Origin: Promicromonospora sp. Populi
GTDB lineage: Bacteria > Actinomycetota > Actinomycetes > Actinomycetales > Cellulomonadaceae
Reading direction: 5' to 3'
Assembly: GCF_041081105.1 (NCBI RefSeq)
Contig: NZ_CP163528.1
Span: 2,542,001-2,606,000 of the forward strand
Length of the DNA: 64,000 bases
Shown: in pieces, positions 15,385-30,030 of the stretch
Layout: every line of letters starts with the position of its first letter
Numbering within the stretch: position 1 is the first letter of the stretch
Notes under the pieces: generated by a model
Database searches by the model: none
What the model saw: the letters and a program-made list of their open reading frames with translations, nothing else
Told to the model about the DNA's origin: nothing
Program-made: the position numbers and the translations under genes

Positions 15385-17247
15385 TCAGCCGCGCCGGAGC
15401 CGCGCCACGTCCCGCACCGCGCCCTTGTCGGCCGACGTCGCCAGGGCCGCGTAGGCCTGGAGCGCCGGCGACACGTACCGGTCGCGGGCCACGGGCTGCC
15501 ACGGCCGCTCCGACGACTCCATCTTGGCGCGACGCTCGGCGAGCACCTCGTCCGGCACGTTGATGTGGATCTTGCGGGTGTCGACGTCGATCTCGATCTC
15601 GTCGCCGTCCTCGACCAGGCCGATGGTGCCGCCGGCCGCCGCCTCCGGGGAGACGTGTCCCACGGAGATGCCGCTCGACCCGCCGGAGAACCGGCCGTCC
15701 GTGATCAGGGCGACCACCTTCCCGAGGCCGCGGCCCTTGATGTAGGAGGTCGGGTACAGCATCTCCTGCATGCCCGGCCCGCCGGCGGGGCCCTCGTAGC
15801 GCACGACCACCACGTGGCCCGGCTCCACCTGCTTGGTCAGGATCTTCTCGACGGCCTCGTCCTGCGACTCGCAGACCAGGGCCTTGCCGACGAAGTGGAA
15901 CACGTCCGGGTCGACCCCCGCCGTCTTGAAGACCGCGCCGTCCTCGGCGAGGTTGCCGCGCAGCACCGCCAGCCCGCCCTCGACGGTGTACGCGTGCTCG
16001 ACGTCGCGGATGCAGCCGCCCGCGCCGTCGGTGTCGAGCGACTCCCACTGGTTGTTCGTGGAGAACGCCTTGGTGGTGCGCACCCCGCCCGGCGCGGCGT
16101 GGAACAGGCCGAGCGCGCGCTCGGTGGCCTTGCCGCCGCGGACGTCCCAGTCGTCGAGCCACGCGCGCAGCGTGGGTGTGTGCACCGAGGTCACCTCGTG
16201 GTCCAGCAGGCCGCCCCGGTCGAGCTCGCCCAGCAGCGCGGGGATGCCGCCCGCCCGGTGGACGTCCTCCATGTGGTAGTCCGGGTGGTTGGGCGCGACC
16301 TTCGACAGGCACGGCACCCGGCGGCTGATGCCCTCGATGTCGGAGAGCGTGAAGTCGACCTCGGCCTCCTGCGCCGCGGCGAGGATGTGCAGCACCGTGT
16401 TGGTGGAGCCACCCATGGCGACGTCGAGCGTCATCGCGTTCGCGAAGGCCGCCTTGGTGGCGATCCCGCGCGGCGCGGCGGTGTCGTCCTCGTCCTCGTA
16501 GTACCGGCGGGCCAGGTCGACGATGGTGCGCCCGGCCTCCAGGAAGAGCTCCTTGCGGGCGGCGTGCGTCGCGAGCGTCGAGCCGTTGCCCGGCAGCGAC
16601 AGGCCCAGCGCCTCGGTGAGGCAGTTCATCGAGTTCGCGGTGAACATCCCCGAGCAGGAGCCGCACGTGGGGCACGCGTTCTCCTCGACCAGGCCGAGGG
16701 CCGCGTCATCGACGTTCTCGTCGGCCGAGTAGTTGATCGCGTTGATCAGGTTCAGCGGGGTCTTCGCGACGCCGTCGGCGATGACCGCCTTGCCGGCCTC
16801 CATGGGCCCGCCCGACACGAAGATCACCGGGATGTTCAGCCGCAGCGCGGCGTTGAGCATGCCGGGCGTGATCTTGTCGCAGTTCGAGATGCACACGAGC
16901 GCATCGGCGGTGTGCGCCTGCACCATGTACTCCACGGAGTCCGCGATGAGGTCGCGGCTCGGCAGCGAGTAGAGCATGCCGGCGTGGCCCATCGCGATGC
17001 CGTCGTCGACGGCGATCGTGTTGAACTCCTTGGCGACCCCGCCGGCCTCCTTGATGGCGGACGCCACGAGGTCACCCATGTCCTTGAGGTGTACGTGCCC
17101 CGGCACGAACTGCGTGTACGAGTTCGCGATCGCGATGATCGGCTTCCCGAAGTCCTCGGAACCCATGCCCGTGGCGCGCCACAGCGCGCGGGCTCCGGCC
17201 ATGTTGCGGCCGTGGGTGGACGTCCGGGAACGCAGGGGACGACTCAT
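15385..17247 (-). CDS. ilvD: Dihydroxy-acid dehydratase
   Basis: 620-aa IlvD/Edd-family Fe-S dehydratase of isoleucine and valine biosynthesis, converting 2,3-dihydroxy acids to 2-keto acids. Cluster ligands are visible in [10 protein letters not shown] and [29 protein letters not shown] and GRFSGGSSG are further family motifs. Start ATG follows AAGGAG. It is 13 kb from ilvBN and has no leader peptide that I can see. Two direct copies of TCCTTCGATGCTGG lie just before the start (17270-17295), beside the ribosome binding site. Confidence 0.97.
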   Translation of the reverse strand: MSRPLRSRTSTHGRNMAGARALWRATGMGSEDFGKPIIAIANSYTQFVPGHVHLKDMGDLVASAIKEAGGVAKEFNTIAVDDGIAMGHAGMLYSLPSRDLIADSVEYMVQAHTADALVCISNCDKITPGMLNAALRLNIPVIFVSGGPMEAGKAVIADGVAKTPLNLINAINYSADENVDDAALGLVEENACPTCGSCSGMFTANSMNCLTEALGLSLPGNGSTLATHAARKELFLEAGRTIVDLARRYYEDEDDTAAPRGIATKAAFANAMTLDVAMGGSTNTVLHILAAAQEAEVDFTLSDIEGISRRVPCLSKVAPNHPDYHMEDVHRAGGIPALLGELDRGGLLDHEVTSVHTPTLRAWLDDWDVRGGKATERALGLFHAAPGGVRTTKAFSTNNQWESLDTDGAGGCIRDVEHAYTVEGGLAVLRGNLAEDGAVFKTAGVDPDVFHFVGKALVCESQDEAVEKILTKQVEPGHVVVVRYEGPAGGPGMQEMLYPTSYIKGRGLGKVVALITDGRFSGGSSGISVGHVSPEAAAGGTIGLVEDGDEIEIDVDTRKIHINVPDEVLAERRAKMESSERPWQPVARDRYVSPALQAYAALATSADKGAVRDVARLRRG

Positions 17248-17500
17248 GACTCTTCAGCTCCTTCGATGCTGGTGTCCTTCGATGCTGGACAGCCGCGCAC
17301 GATGCTGGGCGGGGCGGCCTGAGCACGCTACCTCCGGCGTGGCGCGACCGACAGCGCGCGTCCACAGGGTGACCCTCGGGCGTCCTTCGGGTGACCCTTC
17401 ACGGTCGGCACACCTATCTGGAACCCCGCCCGGTGCCGTACCTTCGTAGCAGGAGTCCGCAATGACGCGGCCTCCGACATGCATCCGACGGGGGTATCGA

Positions 17501-17935
17501 ATGCGAGTGACAGAGGCACTTCGACGCAAGGGCGGCTCGGTCGTCACCATCTCCGGGGAGCAGAGCGTACGCGAGCTCCTCGCACTGCTCGCCCAGCACG
17601 GCATCGGTGCCGTGGTGGTCTCCGACGACGGCGTACAGGTCGACGGGATCGTGAGCGAGCGCGACGTCGTGCGCCGGCTGCACTCGGACGGCGACGGTGT
17701 CCTCGACGGCCCCGTGGCCCAGATCATGACCGCCGAGGTGCACACCTGCGGGCCCGAGGCCACGCTCGACGAGCTGATGCCCCTGATGACGGAGCGCCGG
17801 TTCCGGCACGTCCCCGTGCTGGTCGACGCCCGGCTGACCGGGATCGTGAGCATCGGGGACGTGGTCAAGCACCGGATCGCCGAGGTGCAGGCCGAACGCG
17901 ACCAGCTGACGGCCTACATCTCCGGCGGGCCGTAG
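17501..17935 (+). CDS. CBS-domain-pair protein
   Basis: 144 aa consisting of two CBS domains: ISGEQSVRELLALLAQHGIGAVVVSDDG then VDGIVSERDVVRRL, and VHTCGPEATLDELMPLMTERRFRHVPVLVD then LTGIVSIGDVVKHRI. Such free-standing pairs bind adenine nucleotides and act as energy sensors. GGGGG lies about 8 nt before the ATG at 17501; an in-frame start at 17462 would add 13 residues. It is divergent from ilvD. Close relatives are the dormancy-type CBS proteins of actinobacteria; the partner is unknown. Confidence 0.92.
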   Translation: MRVTEALRRKGGSVVTISGEQSVRELLALLAQHGIGAVVVSDDGVQVDGIVSERDVVRRLHSDGDGVLDGPVAQIMTAEVHTCGPEATLDELMPLMTERRFRHVPVLVDARLTGIVSIGDVVKHRIAEVQAERDQLTAYISGGP

Positions 17936-18016
17936 ACCAGCCCGTCGACCGGTCCGCAGACCAGGGCTGGGCCGGTCGGTTCGGTCCCGCAGCTCGGTCC
18001 AGTCCCCCAGCTCGGC

Positions 18017-18604
18017 TCAGTCCCCCAGCGTCGCCCGGTACTCGTCCTCGAGGACGCTCATCACCACGGCATCGGCCCAGGCGTCGCCGTCCCGGTAGAC
18101 GTCGCGCAGGCGTCCCTCCTCGACAAAGCCGAGCGACTCGTACAGGGCCTGGGCGCGCGGGTTGATGCTGAGCACGTCCAGGCTCACCCGGTGCAGGCCC
18201 GGTCCGGGGTCGTCACCCGCGCCGTCGAAGGCGAAGCGCAGGACCTCGAGGATCGCTTCCCGGCCGTACCCGCGGCCCCGGTAGTTCGGCAGGAGCTGGA
18301 GCCGCAGGTTCGCCGAGCGGACGTCCTCGTCGAGGTCGTTGAGGACTATCTCGCCGATCATCTCGTCGCTGACCGGCTTGCCGTCCCGCATCGCGGCCGA
18401 GCAGATCGCCCAGTCGAACCGGCCGGGCCGGTCGCTGACCGTGGCGGCCCACTCGTCGATCTGGTCGCGCGTGAAGACGGCGGTGGTCCCCGTCAGCCGG
18501 GTGCCCTCCGGATCCTGCACCGCCTCCCACAGGCGTTCGGCATCGCGCGCCTCGATGGGGCGCAACCGCATCATCTCGCCGCGCAGGAGAGGCCCGCGGG
18601 TCAC
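18017..18604 (-). CDS. GNAT acetyltransferase, RimJ/RimL type
   Basis: About 195 aa. MRLRPIEARDAERLWE, IGEIVLNDLDEDVRSANL, then the acetyl-CoA loop LLPNYRGRGYGREAI and INPRAQALYESLGFVEEGRLRDVY are the standard order of a RimJ-type GNAT domain. The start is uncertain: GTG 18604 or ATG 18574; the frame remains open into the end of gatB, which would give an implausible Ser/Gly-rich N-terminus. It follows gatB by about 70 nt on the same strand and may be read through from it. Substrate unknown (ribosomal protein or small-molecule amine). Confidence 0.87.
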   Translation of the reverse strand: MTRGPLLRGEMMRLRPIEARDAERLWEAVQDPEGTRLTGTTAVFTRDQIDEWAATVSDRPGRFDWAICSAAMRDGKPVSDEMIGEIVLNDLDEDVRSANLRLQLLPNYRGRGYGREAILEVLRFAFDGAGDDPGPGLHRVSLDVLSINPRAQALYESLGFVEEGRLRDVYRDGDAWADAVVMSVLEDEYRATLGD

Positions 18605-18671
18605 TTGCCGGGCCCCGCCGCTCGCGACGCCGCCCGGAGAGTCACTGTCCGCGGTGTCACTGCCCCCGGTG

Positions 18672-20204
18672 TCACTGCCCGATCCGATCCAGCACCAGCT
18701 CTCGGACCCGCTTCGCATCGGCCTGGCCCCTGGTCGCCTTCATGACGGCGCCGATGATCGCGCCGACCGGTCCCTGGTTCCCGCCGCGGACCTTCTCCAC
18801 GATGTCGGGCTGAGCCGCCAGCGCGTCGTCGATCGCGGCGAGCAGCGGGCCGTCGTCGGACACGATCTCCAGACCGCGCGCGACGACGATCGCCTCCGGG
18901 TCGCCCTCGCCGGCGAGCACACCGTCGAGCACCTGGCGGGCGAGCTTGTCGTTGAGCCGGCCGGACTCCACGAGTCCCTGCAGCTGCGCGATCTGCGCCG
19001 GGGTCACCGACAGGTCCTCGAGCGTGACCTCGTCCTGGTTGGCCCGGCGGGCCAGCTCGCCCATCCACCACTTGCGTGCGCCCGCGGCGCTCGTCCCAGC
19101 GGCGACGGTCGCCTCGATGAGGTCCATGGCGCCGGCGTTGACGACGTCGCGCATCTCGGCGTCGGCGTAACCCCACTCCCCCTGGAGCCGACGACGGCGG
19201 GCGACCGGCATCTCCGGCAGCGTCGCCCGGATCTCCTCGACCCACTCGCGGCTCGGTGCCACCGGCACCAGGTCGGGCTCGGGGAAGTAGCGGTAGTCCT
19301 CGGCGTCCGACTTCACGCGGCCCGACGACGTAGTGCCGTCCTCCTCGTGGAAGTGCCGGGTCTCCTGGATGACCTTCTGGCCCGCATCGAGGACGCCTGC
19401 CTGACGGGACACCTCGTAGCGGACGGCGCGCTCGACCGAGCGGAACGAGTTGACGTTCTTCGTCTCGGTGCGGGTGCCGAGGGGCGACTCAGGCGTCGGA
19501 CGCAGCGACAGGTTCACGTCCGCGCGGACGTTGCCGCGCTCCATGCGGGCCTCGGAGACGTCGAGCGAGCGGAAGATGTCGCGCAGCGTCTGCACGTAGG
19601 CGCGTGCCACCTCGGGCGCGCGCTCGCCGGCCCCCTCGATGGGGCGGGTCACGATCTCCACCAGCGGGATGCCCGCGCGGTTGTAGTCGACCAGCGAGTA
19701 CTCGGCGCCCTGGATGCGACCGGTCGAACCACCCACGTGGGTGTTCTTGCCGGCGTCCTCCTCCATGTGCGCGCGTTCGATCTCGACGCGGAACACCTCG
19801 CCGTCGTCGAGCTCGATGTCGATCCAGCCGTCGTAGGCGATGGGCTCGTCGTACTGCGAGGTCTGGAAGTTCTTCGGGACGTCCGGGTAGAAGTAGTTCT
19901 TCCGGGCGAACCGGCAGTTCTCGGAGATGCTGCAGTTCAGCGCAAGGCCGATCCGGATCGCGTACTCGACGGCCTTGCCGTTGACCACCGGCAGCGCGCC
20001 CGGCAGCCCGAGGCTCACCGGCGTGACCTGGGTGTTGGGCTCTCCGCCGTACGCGACCTCGGCCGCGCAGAACATCTTGGTGAGCGTGCCGAGCTCCACG
20101 TGCACCTCGATGCCCAGCACCGGGTCGTAGCGGCGGACGGCGTCCTCGTAGGCGACCAGGCCGGTTGCCCTGCTGGTTGCCGTAGCGGTCGACGGTGCGG
20201 TCAT
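18672..20204 (-). CDS. gatB: Asp/Glu-tRNA(Asn/Gln) amidotransferase subunit B
   Basis: 510 aa. GatB activates Glu-tRNA(Gln) or Asp-tRNA(Asn) by phosphorylation before amide transfer. The family signature is clear: [44 protein letters not shown], and the C-terminal helical YqeY-like tail ending [25 protein letters not shown] 20204 overlaps the gatA stop (ATGA), so longer upstream readings are rejected. Order gatC-gatA-gatB, transcribed on the minus strand. Confidence 0.97.
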   Translation of the reverse strand: MTAPSTATATSRATGLVAYEDAVRRYDPVLGIEVHVELGTLTKMFCAAEVAYGGEPNTQVTPVSLGLPGALPVVNGKAVEYAIRIGLALNCSISENCRFARKNYFYPDVPKNFQTSQYDEPIAYDGWIDIELDDGEVFRVEIERAHMEEDAGKNTHVGGSTGRIQGAEYSLVDYNRAGIPLVEIVTRPIEGAGERAPEVARAYVQTLRDIFRSLDVSEARMERGNVRADVNLSLRPTPESPLGTRTETKNVNSFRSVERAVRYEVSRQAGVLDAGQKVIQETRHFHEEDGTTSSGRVKSDAEDYRYFPEPDLVPVAPSREWVEEIRATLPEMPVARRRRLQGEWGYADAEMRDVVNAGAMDLIEATVAAGTSAAGARKWWMGELARRANQDEVTLEDLSVTPAQIAQLQGLVESGRLNDKLARQVLDGVLAGEGDPEAIVVARGLEIVSDDGPLLAAIDDALAAQPDIVEKVRGGNQGPVGAIIGAVMKATRGQADAKRVRELVLDRIGQ

Positions 20205-21742
20205 CGGGCAAGCTCCGTGGTCTTGAGTTCGGGTGCCTTGTTCAGGAGGGGGCCGCCCCAGCCGGACTCGAGGGCCGCCTCGAGGGCGGCGCCCACGCGG
20301 TACAGCCGGTCGTCCGCCTTGGCGGGGGCCAGGATCTGGAAGCCGACGGGCAGGCCGTCGTCGGACAGGCCGTTCGGCAGGGACATGCCCGGGATGCCGG
20401 CGAGGTTCGCCGGGATCGTCGCGACGTCGTTCAGGTACATCGCGAGCGGGTCGTCGAGCTTCTCGCCGAACTTGAACGCGGTGGTCGGCGCCGTGGGCGA
20501 GACCAGCACGTCGGCCTTTTCGAACGCCGCCGCGAAGTCGCGCTGGATCAGCGTGCGGACCTTCTGCGCGCTGCCGTAGTAGGCGTCGTAGTAACCGGCG
20601 GAGAGCGCGTAGGTGCCCAGGATGATGCGGCGCTTGACCTCGTCGCCGAAGCCGGCACCGCGGGTGGCGCTCATGACCCGCTCCGCCGTGACCGGGCCCT
20701 CGGCCGGCTCGACCCGCAGGCCGAACCGCATGCCGTCGAACTTCGCCAGGTTGCTGGACGCCTCGGCCGGCAGGATCAGGTAGTACGCGTCTAGCGCGTA
20801 GGTGAAGCTCGGGCAGGAGACCTCGACGATCTCGGCGCCGAGCGTGCGCAGCTGGTCGAGCGACTCGGCGAAGCGAGCGGAGACGCCTGCCTGGTAGCCC
20901 TCGCCGGACAGCTCCTTGACGACACCGACCCGCAGGCCCTTGAGGTCGCCCTTGGCGCCCAGCTGGGCAGCCGCGACGACCCCGGGCACCGGCTCGTCGA
21001 TCGACGTCGAGTCGTGCGGGTCGTGACCGCCGATGAGCTCGTGCAGCAGTGCGGCGTCGAGCACGGTGCGGGTCACGGGGCCTGCCTGGTCGAGCGAGGA
21101 GGCCAGCGCGATCAGGCCGTACCGCGAGACGCCGCCGTAGGTGGGCTTCACGCCCACGGTGCCGGTGACGGCGCCGGGCTGACGGATCGAACCACCGGTG
21201 TCGGTACCGATCGCGAGCGGTGCCTCGAAGCTGGCGACGGCGGCGGCGGAACCGCCACCGGACCCGCCGGGGATGCGGTCGAGGTCCCACGGGTTCTTGG
21301 TGTTGCCGTACGCCGAGTGCTCCGTGGACGAGCCCATCGCGAACTCGTCCATGTTGGTCTTGCCGAGGATCGGCAAGCCAGCGGCCTTGATGCGGTCCAC
21401 GAGGGTCGCGTCGTAGGGCGGAATCCAGTTCTCCAGGATCTTCGACCCGGCGGTGGTGGGCAGGCCCTTGGTCACCACCACGTCCTTGACCGCGATGGGC
21501 ACACCCGCGAGCGGGTGCAGCTCCTCGCCGGCCGCGCGCTTCGCGTCGACCTCGGCGGCCGTCGCCAGCGCCTCGTTCGAGGAGACGTGGAGGAACGCGT
21601 GCAGGTCCCCGTCCACCGCGGCGATGCGATCCAGGTGGGCCTGCGTGGCCTCGACGCTGGAGACGTCCTTGGTGCTCAGTGCGGACGCAAGGTCCGACGC
21701 ACTGAGGCGCGTGATGTCACGTGTCATGTCGTTGATTCCCAT
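20201..21742 (-). CDS. gatA: Asp/Glu-tRNA amidotransferase subunit A (amidase)
   Basis: 513-aa amidase-signature enzyme that releases ammonia from glutamine for the GatCAB complex. The Ser-cisSer-Lys catalytic set is visible: [11 protein letters not shown] supplies the Lys, [13 protein letters not shown] the central Ser, and [13 protein letters not shown] the nucleophile. ATG 21742 overlaps the gatC stop by one base (TGATG). GTG 21745 and ATG 21727 are alternatives; the latter begins MTRDITRL, which aligns better with many GatA N-termini. Confidence 0.97.
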   Translation of the reverse strand: MGINDMTRDITRLSASDLASALSTKDVSSVEATQAHLDRIAAVDGDLHAFLHVSSNEALATAAEVDAKRAAGEELHPLAGVPIAVKDVVVTKGLPTTAGSKILENWIPPYDATLVDRIKAAGLPILGKTNMDEFAMGSSTEHSAYGNTKNPWDLDRIPGGSGGGSAAAVASFEAPLAIGTDTGGSIRQPGAVTGTVGVKPTYGGVSRYGLIALASSLDQAGPVTRTVLDAALLHELIGGHDPHDSTSIDEPVPGVVAAAQLGAKGDLKGLRVGVVKELSGEGYQAGVSARFAESLDQLRTLGAEIVEVSCPSFTYALDAYYLILPAEASSNLAKFDGMRFGLRVEPAEGPVTAERVMSATRGAGFGDEVKRRIILGTYALSAGYYDAYYGSAQKVRTLIQRDFAAAFEKADVLVSPTAPTTAFKFGEKLDDPLAMYLNDVATIPANLAGIPGMSLPNGLSDDGLPVGFQILAPAKADDRLYRVGAALEAALESGWGGPLLNKAPELKTTELAR

Positions 21743-22038
21743 CACTCTTCGCCGAGGATCTGCGGGACGGCGAAGCGGCCGTTCTCCTGCTGCGGGGCGC
21801 CGGCCAGAATTTCCTCGACCGGGAGGGCGGGTTCCGGCACGTCGTCTCGGAACACATTCGTCAGCGGGAGGGGGTGGCTTGTCGCGGGCACGTCTGCGGT
21901 GGCGACCTCGCTCACGCGAGCGACCGAGTTGACGATCACGTCAAGCTCGTCGGCGAGGCGGGCGACCTCGTCCGGTCGCAGGTCGATCCGTGCCAGCGCA
22001 GCCACGCGCGCAACCTCGTCACGGGAGATGGTGGACAT
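21742..22038 (-). CDS. gatC: Asp/Glu-tRNA amidotransferase subunit C
   Basis: 98-aa small subunit that clasps GatA and Gat[21 protein letters not shown] and the C-terminal LRDD-type motif ([18 protein letters not shown]) are typical. It heads the gatCAB operon. A TAGACT box ends 6 nt before the ATG and no Shine-Dalgarno is present, so a leaderless transcript is predicted. Confidence 0.95.
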   Translation of the reverse strand: MSTISRDEVARVAALARIDLRPDEVARLADELDVIVNSVARVSEVATADVPATSHPLPLTNVFRDDVPEPALPVEEILAGAPQQENGRFAVPQILGEE

Positions 22039-22044
22039 GGTCCC

Positions 22045-22050
22045 AGTCTA
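22045..22050 (-). promoter_or_regulatory. -10 box of gatCAB
   Basis: TAGACT on the minus strand, 6 nt before the gatC ATG; the transcript would start at or next to the start codon. The -35 is not recognisable. Confidence 0.4.
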
Positions 22051-22126
22051 GTCGTCGGAGAGGTCCGCGCCGCGCGCCCCTGCACCGGTGCGATGCGGAT
22101 GCGAGATGCGGATGTGATGGGAAATG

Positions 22127-22198
22127 CCGTAAGGGGGTGGGAGGCTCTTCTCTTGCGATCGTGTGATCGCTCAAGAAGAGACTCCCACCCCCTTACGG
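22127..22198 (-). terminator. rRNA operon terminal hairpin
   Basis: CCGTAAGGGGGTGGGAG pairs perfectly with CTCCCACCCCCTTACGG (17 bp). Inside it a second stem (TCTCTTCTTGAGCGATC with GATCGCAAGAGAAGAG) nearly closes the whole 72 nt. It follows the 5S gene by a few nucleotides. No long U-tract follows on the minus strand. Confidence 0.85.
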
Positions 22199-22205
22199 GA
22201 ATGGT

Positions 22206-22322
22206 TGTCCGGCGGCGTCCTACTCTCCCACCCCGTCTCCAAGGCAGTACCATCGGCGCTGTAGGGCTAAGCTTCCGGGTTCGGAATGGGACCGGGCGTT
22301 TCCCCTACGCTAAGACCACCGT
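22206..22322 (-). rRNA. rrf: 5S ribosomal RNA
   Basis: About 117 nt reading TACGGTGGTCTTAGCGTAGG, later CCCGGTCCCATTCCGAAC and GATGGTACTGCCTTGGAGAC, closing with GCCGCCGGACA; these are standard actinobacterial 5S elements. Ends are estimated to within a few bases. Third gene of the operon, 157 nt after 23S. Confidence 0.95.
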
Positions 22323-22479
22323 AACGCTATCGAGAACAAGGCAACCCCTTTTTGCCCTCACCAGGCGCCCCTTCGAGAAGGGGGTTGTGGCGGGGTGGGG
22401 GTGGTGCCCGTGACTCGGGAACCGCATAGTGGACGCGTCGCAAAACATTTGATGATTATTACCCGTGTTGGGTGGTGTT

Positions 22480-27680
<5,201 letters not shown>

Positions 27681-28274
27681 AGAGAAACATCCACACCCCA
27701 CCCAAAGACGAGGCATGAACAATGATACCGACCAGACTAAACCTGGCTAGATTCAGTCCAACCAAACAAAACCCCTACAAGCGTCACTCCACCAACCGAA
27801 AAGTCAGCAAAGCCACACCCACACAGGGCATAAAACATTGGCATTGACTATCAAGCACACTGTTGAGTTCTCAAACAACCGACGCACACCGCCAGAGTCG
27901 CAACCATTCGATCGCTTCTCTGCCCGGGGCAGCTCCGCAAACTTACCAGATTCTTTCGGCTGATCAAATTCGCATCCGAGTCCATAGAACTGGAGGGAAT
28001 TGCACCTGCCTGCCGAATTCGGCGACCACATCCTGTTCGGGAGAGCACGAAGCCATCCCGATCCTGCGATGTGGGTTTCAACCCCGGCGCGGCCACCCAA
28101 CCGTTTCCAGTTGGTGTCCGTCTGCCCGGCGGGCTGACCTGGAGAACATTACACACGATCTTGCGTGGACGCCACTTCGCCGACAGTGGCCTACGGCACA
28201 CGATGTTTCTGCAGGTCAGCACGTGTTCCGCTGCCTCGCTCACCCGCGGACGGCTCGCGTACTACGTTCGTGCC
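27681..28274 (-). other. rRNA operon leader and upstream region
   Basis: 594 nt without a supported gene. On the minus strand the leader has TTTGAGAACTCAACAGTGTG (27851-27870 region), the segment conserved before actinobacterial 16S and likely part of processing or antitermination. A promoter lies at 27940-27967. The part from about 28100 to 28274 also serves the divergent acetyltransferase gene. Confidence 0.7.
27940..27967 (-). promoter_or_regulatory. Probable rRNA operon promoter
   Basis: TTGATC (27962-27967), 16 nt, then TAAGTT (27940-27945) on the minus strand, within TGGTAAGTTTG and followed by a G+C-rich discriminator. Other upstream promoters are possible. Confidence 0.5.
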
Positions 28275-28946
28275 GTGACCTCCGAGCCCGACGCGGCGTC
28301 GTTCGCCCCCACCGAGACCCCCGCGGCACAGAGTGCAGCACCGAACAGAGCACCGAACACGGGACGCGACACAGCGCCCGACGCGGTCACGACCACCCGT
28401 CCAGGCGCCGTGCGCCGAGCAACAGCCCAAGATGCGGCCGAGGTCGCGTGGCTCGCCGCCGTCACGTTCCCCCTCGCCTGCCCGCCCCGGTCCACGCGGT
28501 CCGAGATGGCCACGCATATCGCGCAGAAGCTGACCGTCGGCCAGTTCCGTGACTGGGCCACCAGCGCCGAGCACACGCTGCTCGTGTACGACGACGGCAC
28601 ACGACTGCTCGGCTACGCGCTCCTGGCCCTCGGGACCCCTCAGGGTGCGGCCGAGTCCGCCGTGGTCCGCGAGGCAAGCCTGCGTGCGGCCCCGTACGTC
28701 GAGCTGTCCAAGATCTACGTCCTGCCCGACGCGCAGGGCAGCGGTGTCGCCAGCGGGCTCATGCAGGGCGCGTCCGACGCCGCGGCCGAGCTCGGCCCGG
28801 GCCTACCGCTCTGGCTGGCGACGAACACGCATAACCAGCGCGCCCAGGCCTTCTACCGGAGGAGCGGCTTCGAGGTGGTCGGCAAGCGCACCTACGCAGT
28901 GGGCGGCGTGACACACGACGACCTGGTGTTCCTGCACGCCCGGTAA
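28275..28946 (+). CDS. GNAT acetyltransferase
   Basis: 223-aa N-acetyltransferase. The domain starts at about residue 43 (VRRATAQDAAEVAWLA) after a disordered Ala/Pro/Thr-rich lead. VELSKIYVLPDAQGSGVASGLM carries the acetyl-CoA loop and THNQRAQAFYRRSGFEVVGK the C-terminal strand. I prefer GTG 28275, since TACGTT lies 6 nt upstream (leaderless start); the frame is open further, to 28071, through rRNA-operon upstream DNA. It is transcribed away from the rRNA operon and ends at a strong terminator. Substrate unknown. Confidence 0.85.
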   Translation: MTSEPDAASFAPTETPAAQSAAPNRAPNTGRDTAPDAVTTTRPGAVRRATAQDAAEVAWLAAVTFPLACPPRSTRSEMATHIAQKLTVGQFRDWATSAEHTLLVYDDGTRLLGYALLALGTPQGAAESAVVREASLRAAPYVELSKIYVLPDAQGSGVASGLMQGASDAAAELGPGLPLWLATNTHNQRAQAFYRRSGFEVVGKRTYAVGGVTHDDLVFLHAR

Positions 28947-28966
28947 GCCCTCGGTGAGGAAGCAGA

Positions 28967-29002
28967 GGGTGGGGCCGACGCCAGACGGCGTCGGCCCCAC
29001 CC
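28967..29002. terminator. Bidirectional terminator
   Basis: GGGTGGGGCCGACGCC and GGCGTCGGCCCCACCC form a perfect 16-bp stem with an AGAC loop between convergent genes, followed by CCTTTGT on the plus strand. Confidence 0.9.
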
Positions 29003-29016
29003 CCTTTGTCACGCGC

Positions 29017-30030
29017 TCAGCAGCGCTTGCTCCGCAGCGAACGAACCTCGACGTACGAACGCTGGGCGTTGCCGAACGAGTCGGCCGGGTATCCGGGCGC
29101 CGGAGCCTGGGCGGCGTTGTCCTGCTCCCAGACGCCGTGGCGCTTGCCGCTGCCGGGGAGTGCCGACAGGAACTCGCGGTACGGGATGTCGCCGATCCCG
29201 AACTCGACCATGTTGTAGCCCGCCTCGCTCTCCGGGTTCACCTCGCCGTCCTTGAGGTGCAGGAGCGGGTAACGGTGCGGGTTGCGCCGCACGTAGTCGA
29301 CCGGCTCGAAGCCCGGGTAGCGGTGCTTCCCCACGAAGGCCCAGTAGACGTCCATCTCGAGGAAGACGGTCCTCGGGTCGGTGTTCTCGAAGAAGACGTC
29401 GTAGAGACGCACGTCGGGGTTGTCGGTGGCGAACGCGAACTCCCCGTCGTGGTTGTGCTGGTAGAACTTCAGGCCGCGACGGCGAGCGGCCGCGCCGAAG
29501 TCGTTGAACTGGTCGGCCGCGGCCAGGTATCCGGCGACCGTGTTGTTGCCGGTGGGTGCCTGGGCCGTGCCGATGTGCTTCATGCCGAGGGTCTCGGCGA
29601 TGTCGAGCTCCAGCTCCATGTTGTTCGCGAAGTCGCCGATGCCGCGGTGCGAGCCGACGGCGCGCAGGTCGTTGTCGTCCAGCAGCTGCCGGATCTGCTC
29701 CGGTGTGATCGCGCCGACCGCGCCCTGCGAGTACCCGGCGAACTCGACCTCCTTGTACCCGATGGCCGAGAGCCGCTCGAACACGGCGCGGAAGCCCAGC
29801 GAGGAGACCTTGTCCCGGATCGAGTAGAGCTGGATGCCGATGTTGCCCGGTGGCACGAGCACGCGACCCTTGCCGGCGGACGCGGTGGCGGCCGTCGTCG
29901 TCGGGGCGAGCGTGGCAGCGGCGGCGCTGCCCGCGAAGGCCGTGCCGGCGAGTGCAGCCGCGCCAACGGCCACGGTGCCACCAGCCAGCCTCAGGAAGTT
30001 CCGGCGGTCGACGTCAGTGCGTGGTTCCAT
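29017..30030 (-). CDS. Tat-exported sugar isomerase/epimerase-like TIM-barrel protein
   Basis: 337 aa. A twin-arginine signal is plain (DRRNFLRLAGG at about residues 8-18, then an Ala-rich hydrophobic stretch), so the folded protein should be exported. The mature part is an AP-endonuclease-2-type TIM barrel: GIQLYSIRDKV, YKEVEFAGYSQG, KFYQHNHDGEFA, VFLEMDVYWAFVGK and YPLLHLKDGE supply the Glu/Asp/His metal site. The ATG overlaps the stop of the upstream dehydrogenase gene (TGATG). Relatives act as sugar epimerases, inosose dehydratases or 3-keto-glycoside eliminases/hydratases; the last fits the neighbours. Export with a bound metal would explain the Tat route. Confidence 0.85.
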   Translation of the reverse strand: MEPRTDVDRRNFLRLAGGTVAVGAAALAGTAFAGSAAAATLAPTTTAATASAGKGRVLVPPGNIGIQLYSIRDKVSSLGFRAVFERLSAIGYKEVEFAGYSQGAVGAITPEQIRQLLDDNDLRAVGSHRGIGDFANNMELELDIAETLGMKHIGTAQAPTGNNTVAGYLAAADQFNDFGAAARRRGLKFYQHNHDGEFAFATDNPDVRLYDVFFENTDPRTVFLEMDVYWAFVGKHRYPGFEPVDYVRRNPHRYPLLHLKDGEVNPESEAGYNMVEFGIGDIPYREFLSALPGSGKRHGVWEQDNAAQAPAPGYPADSFGNAQRSYVEVRSLRSKRC

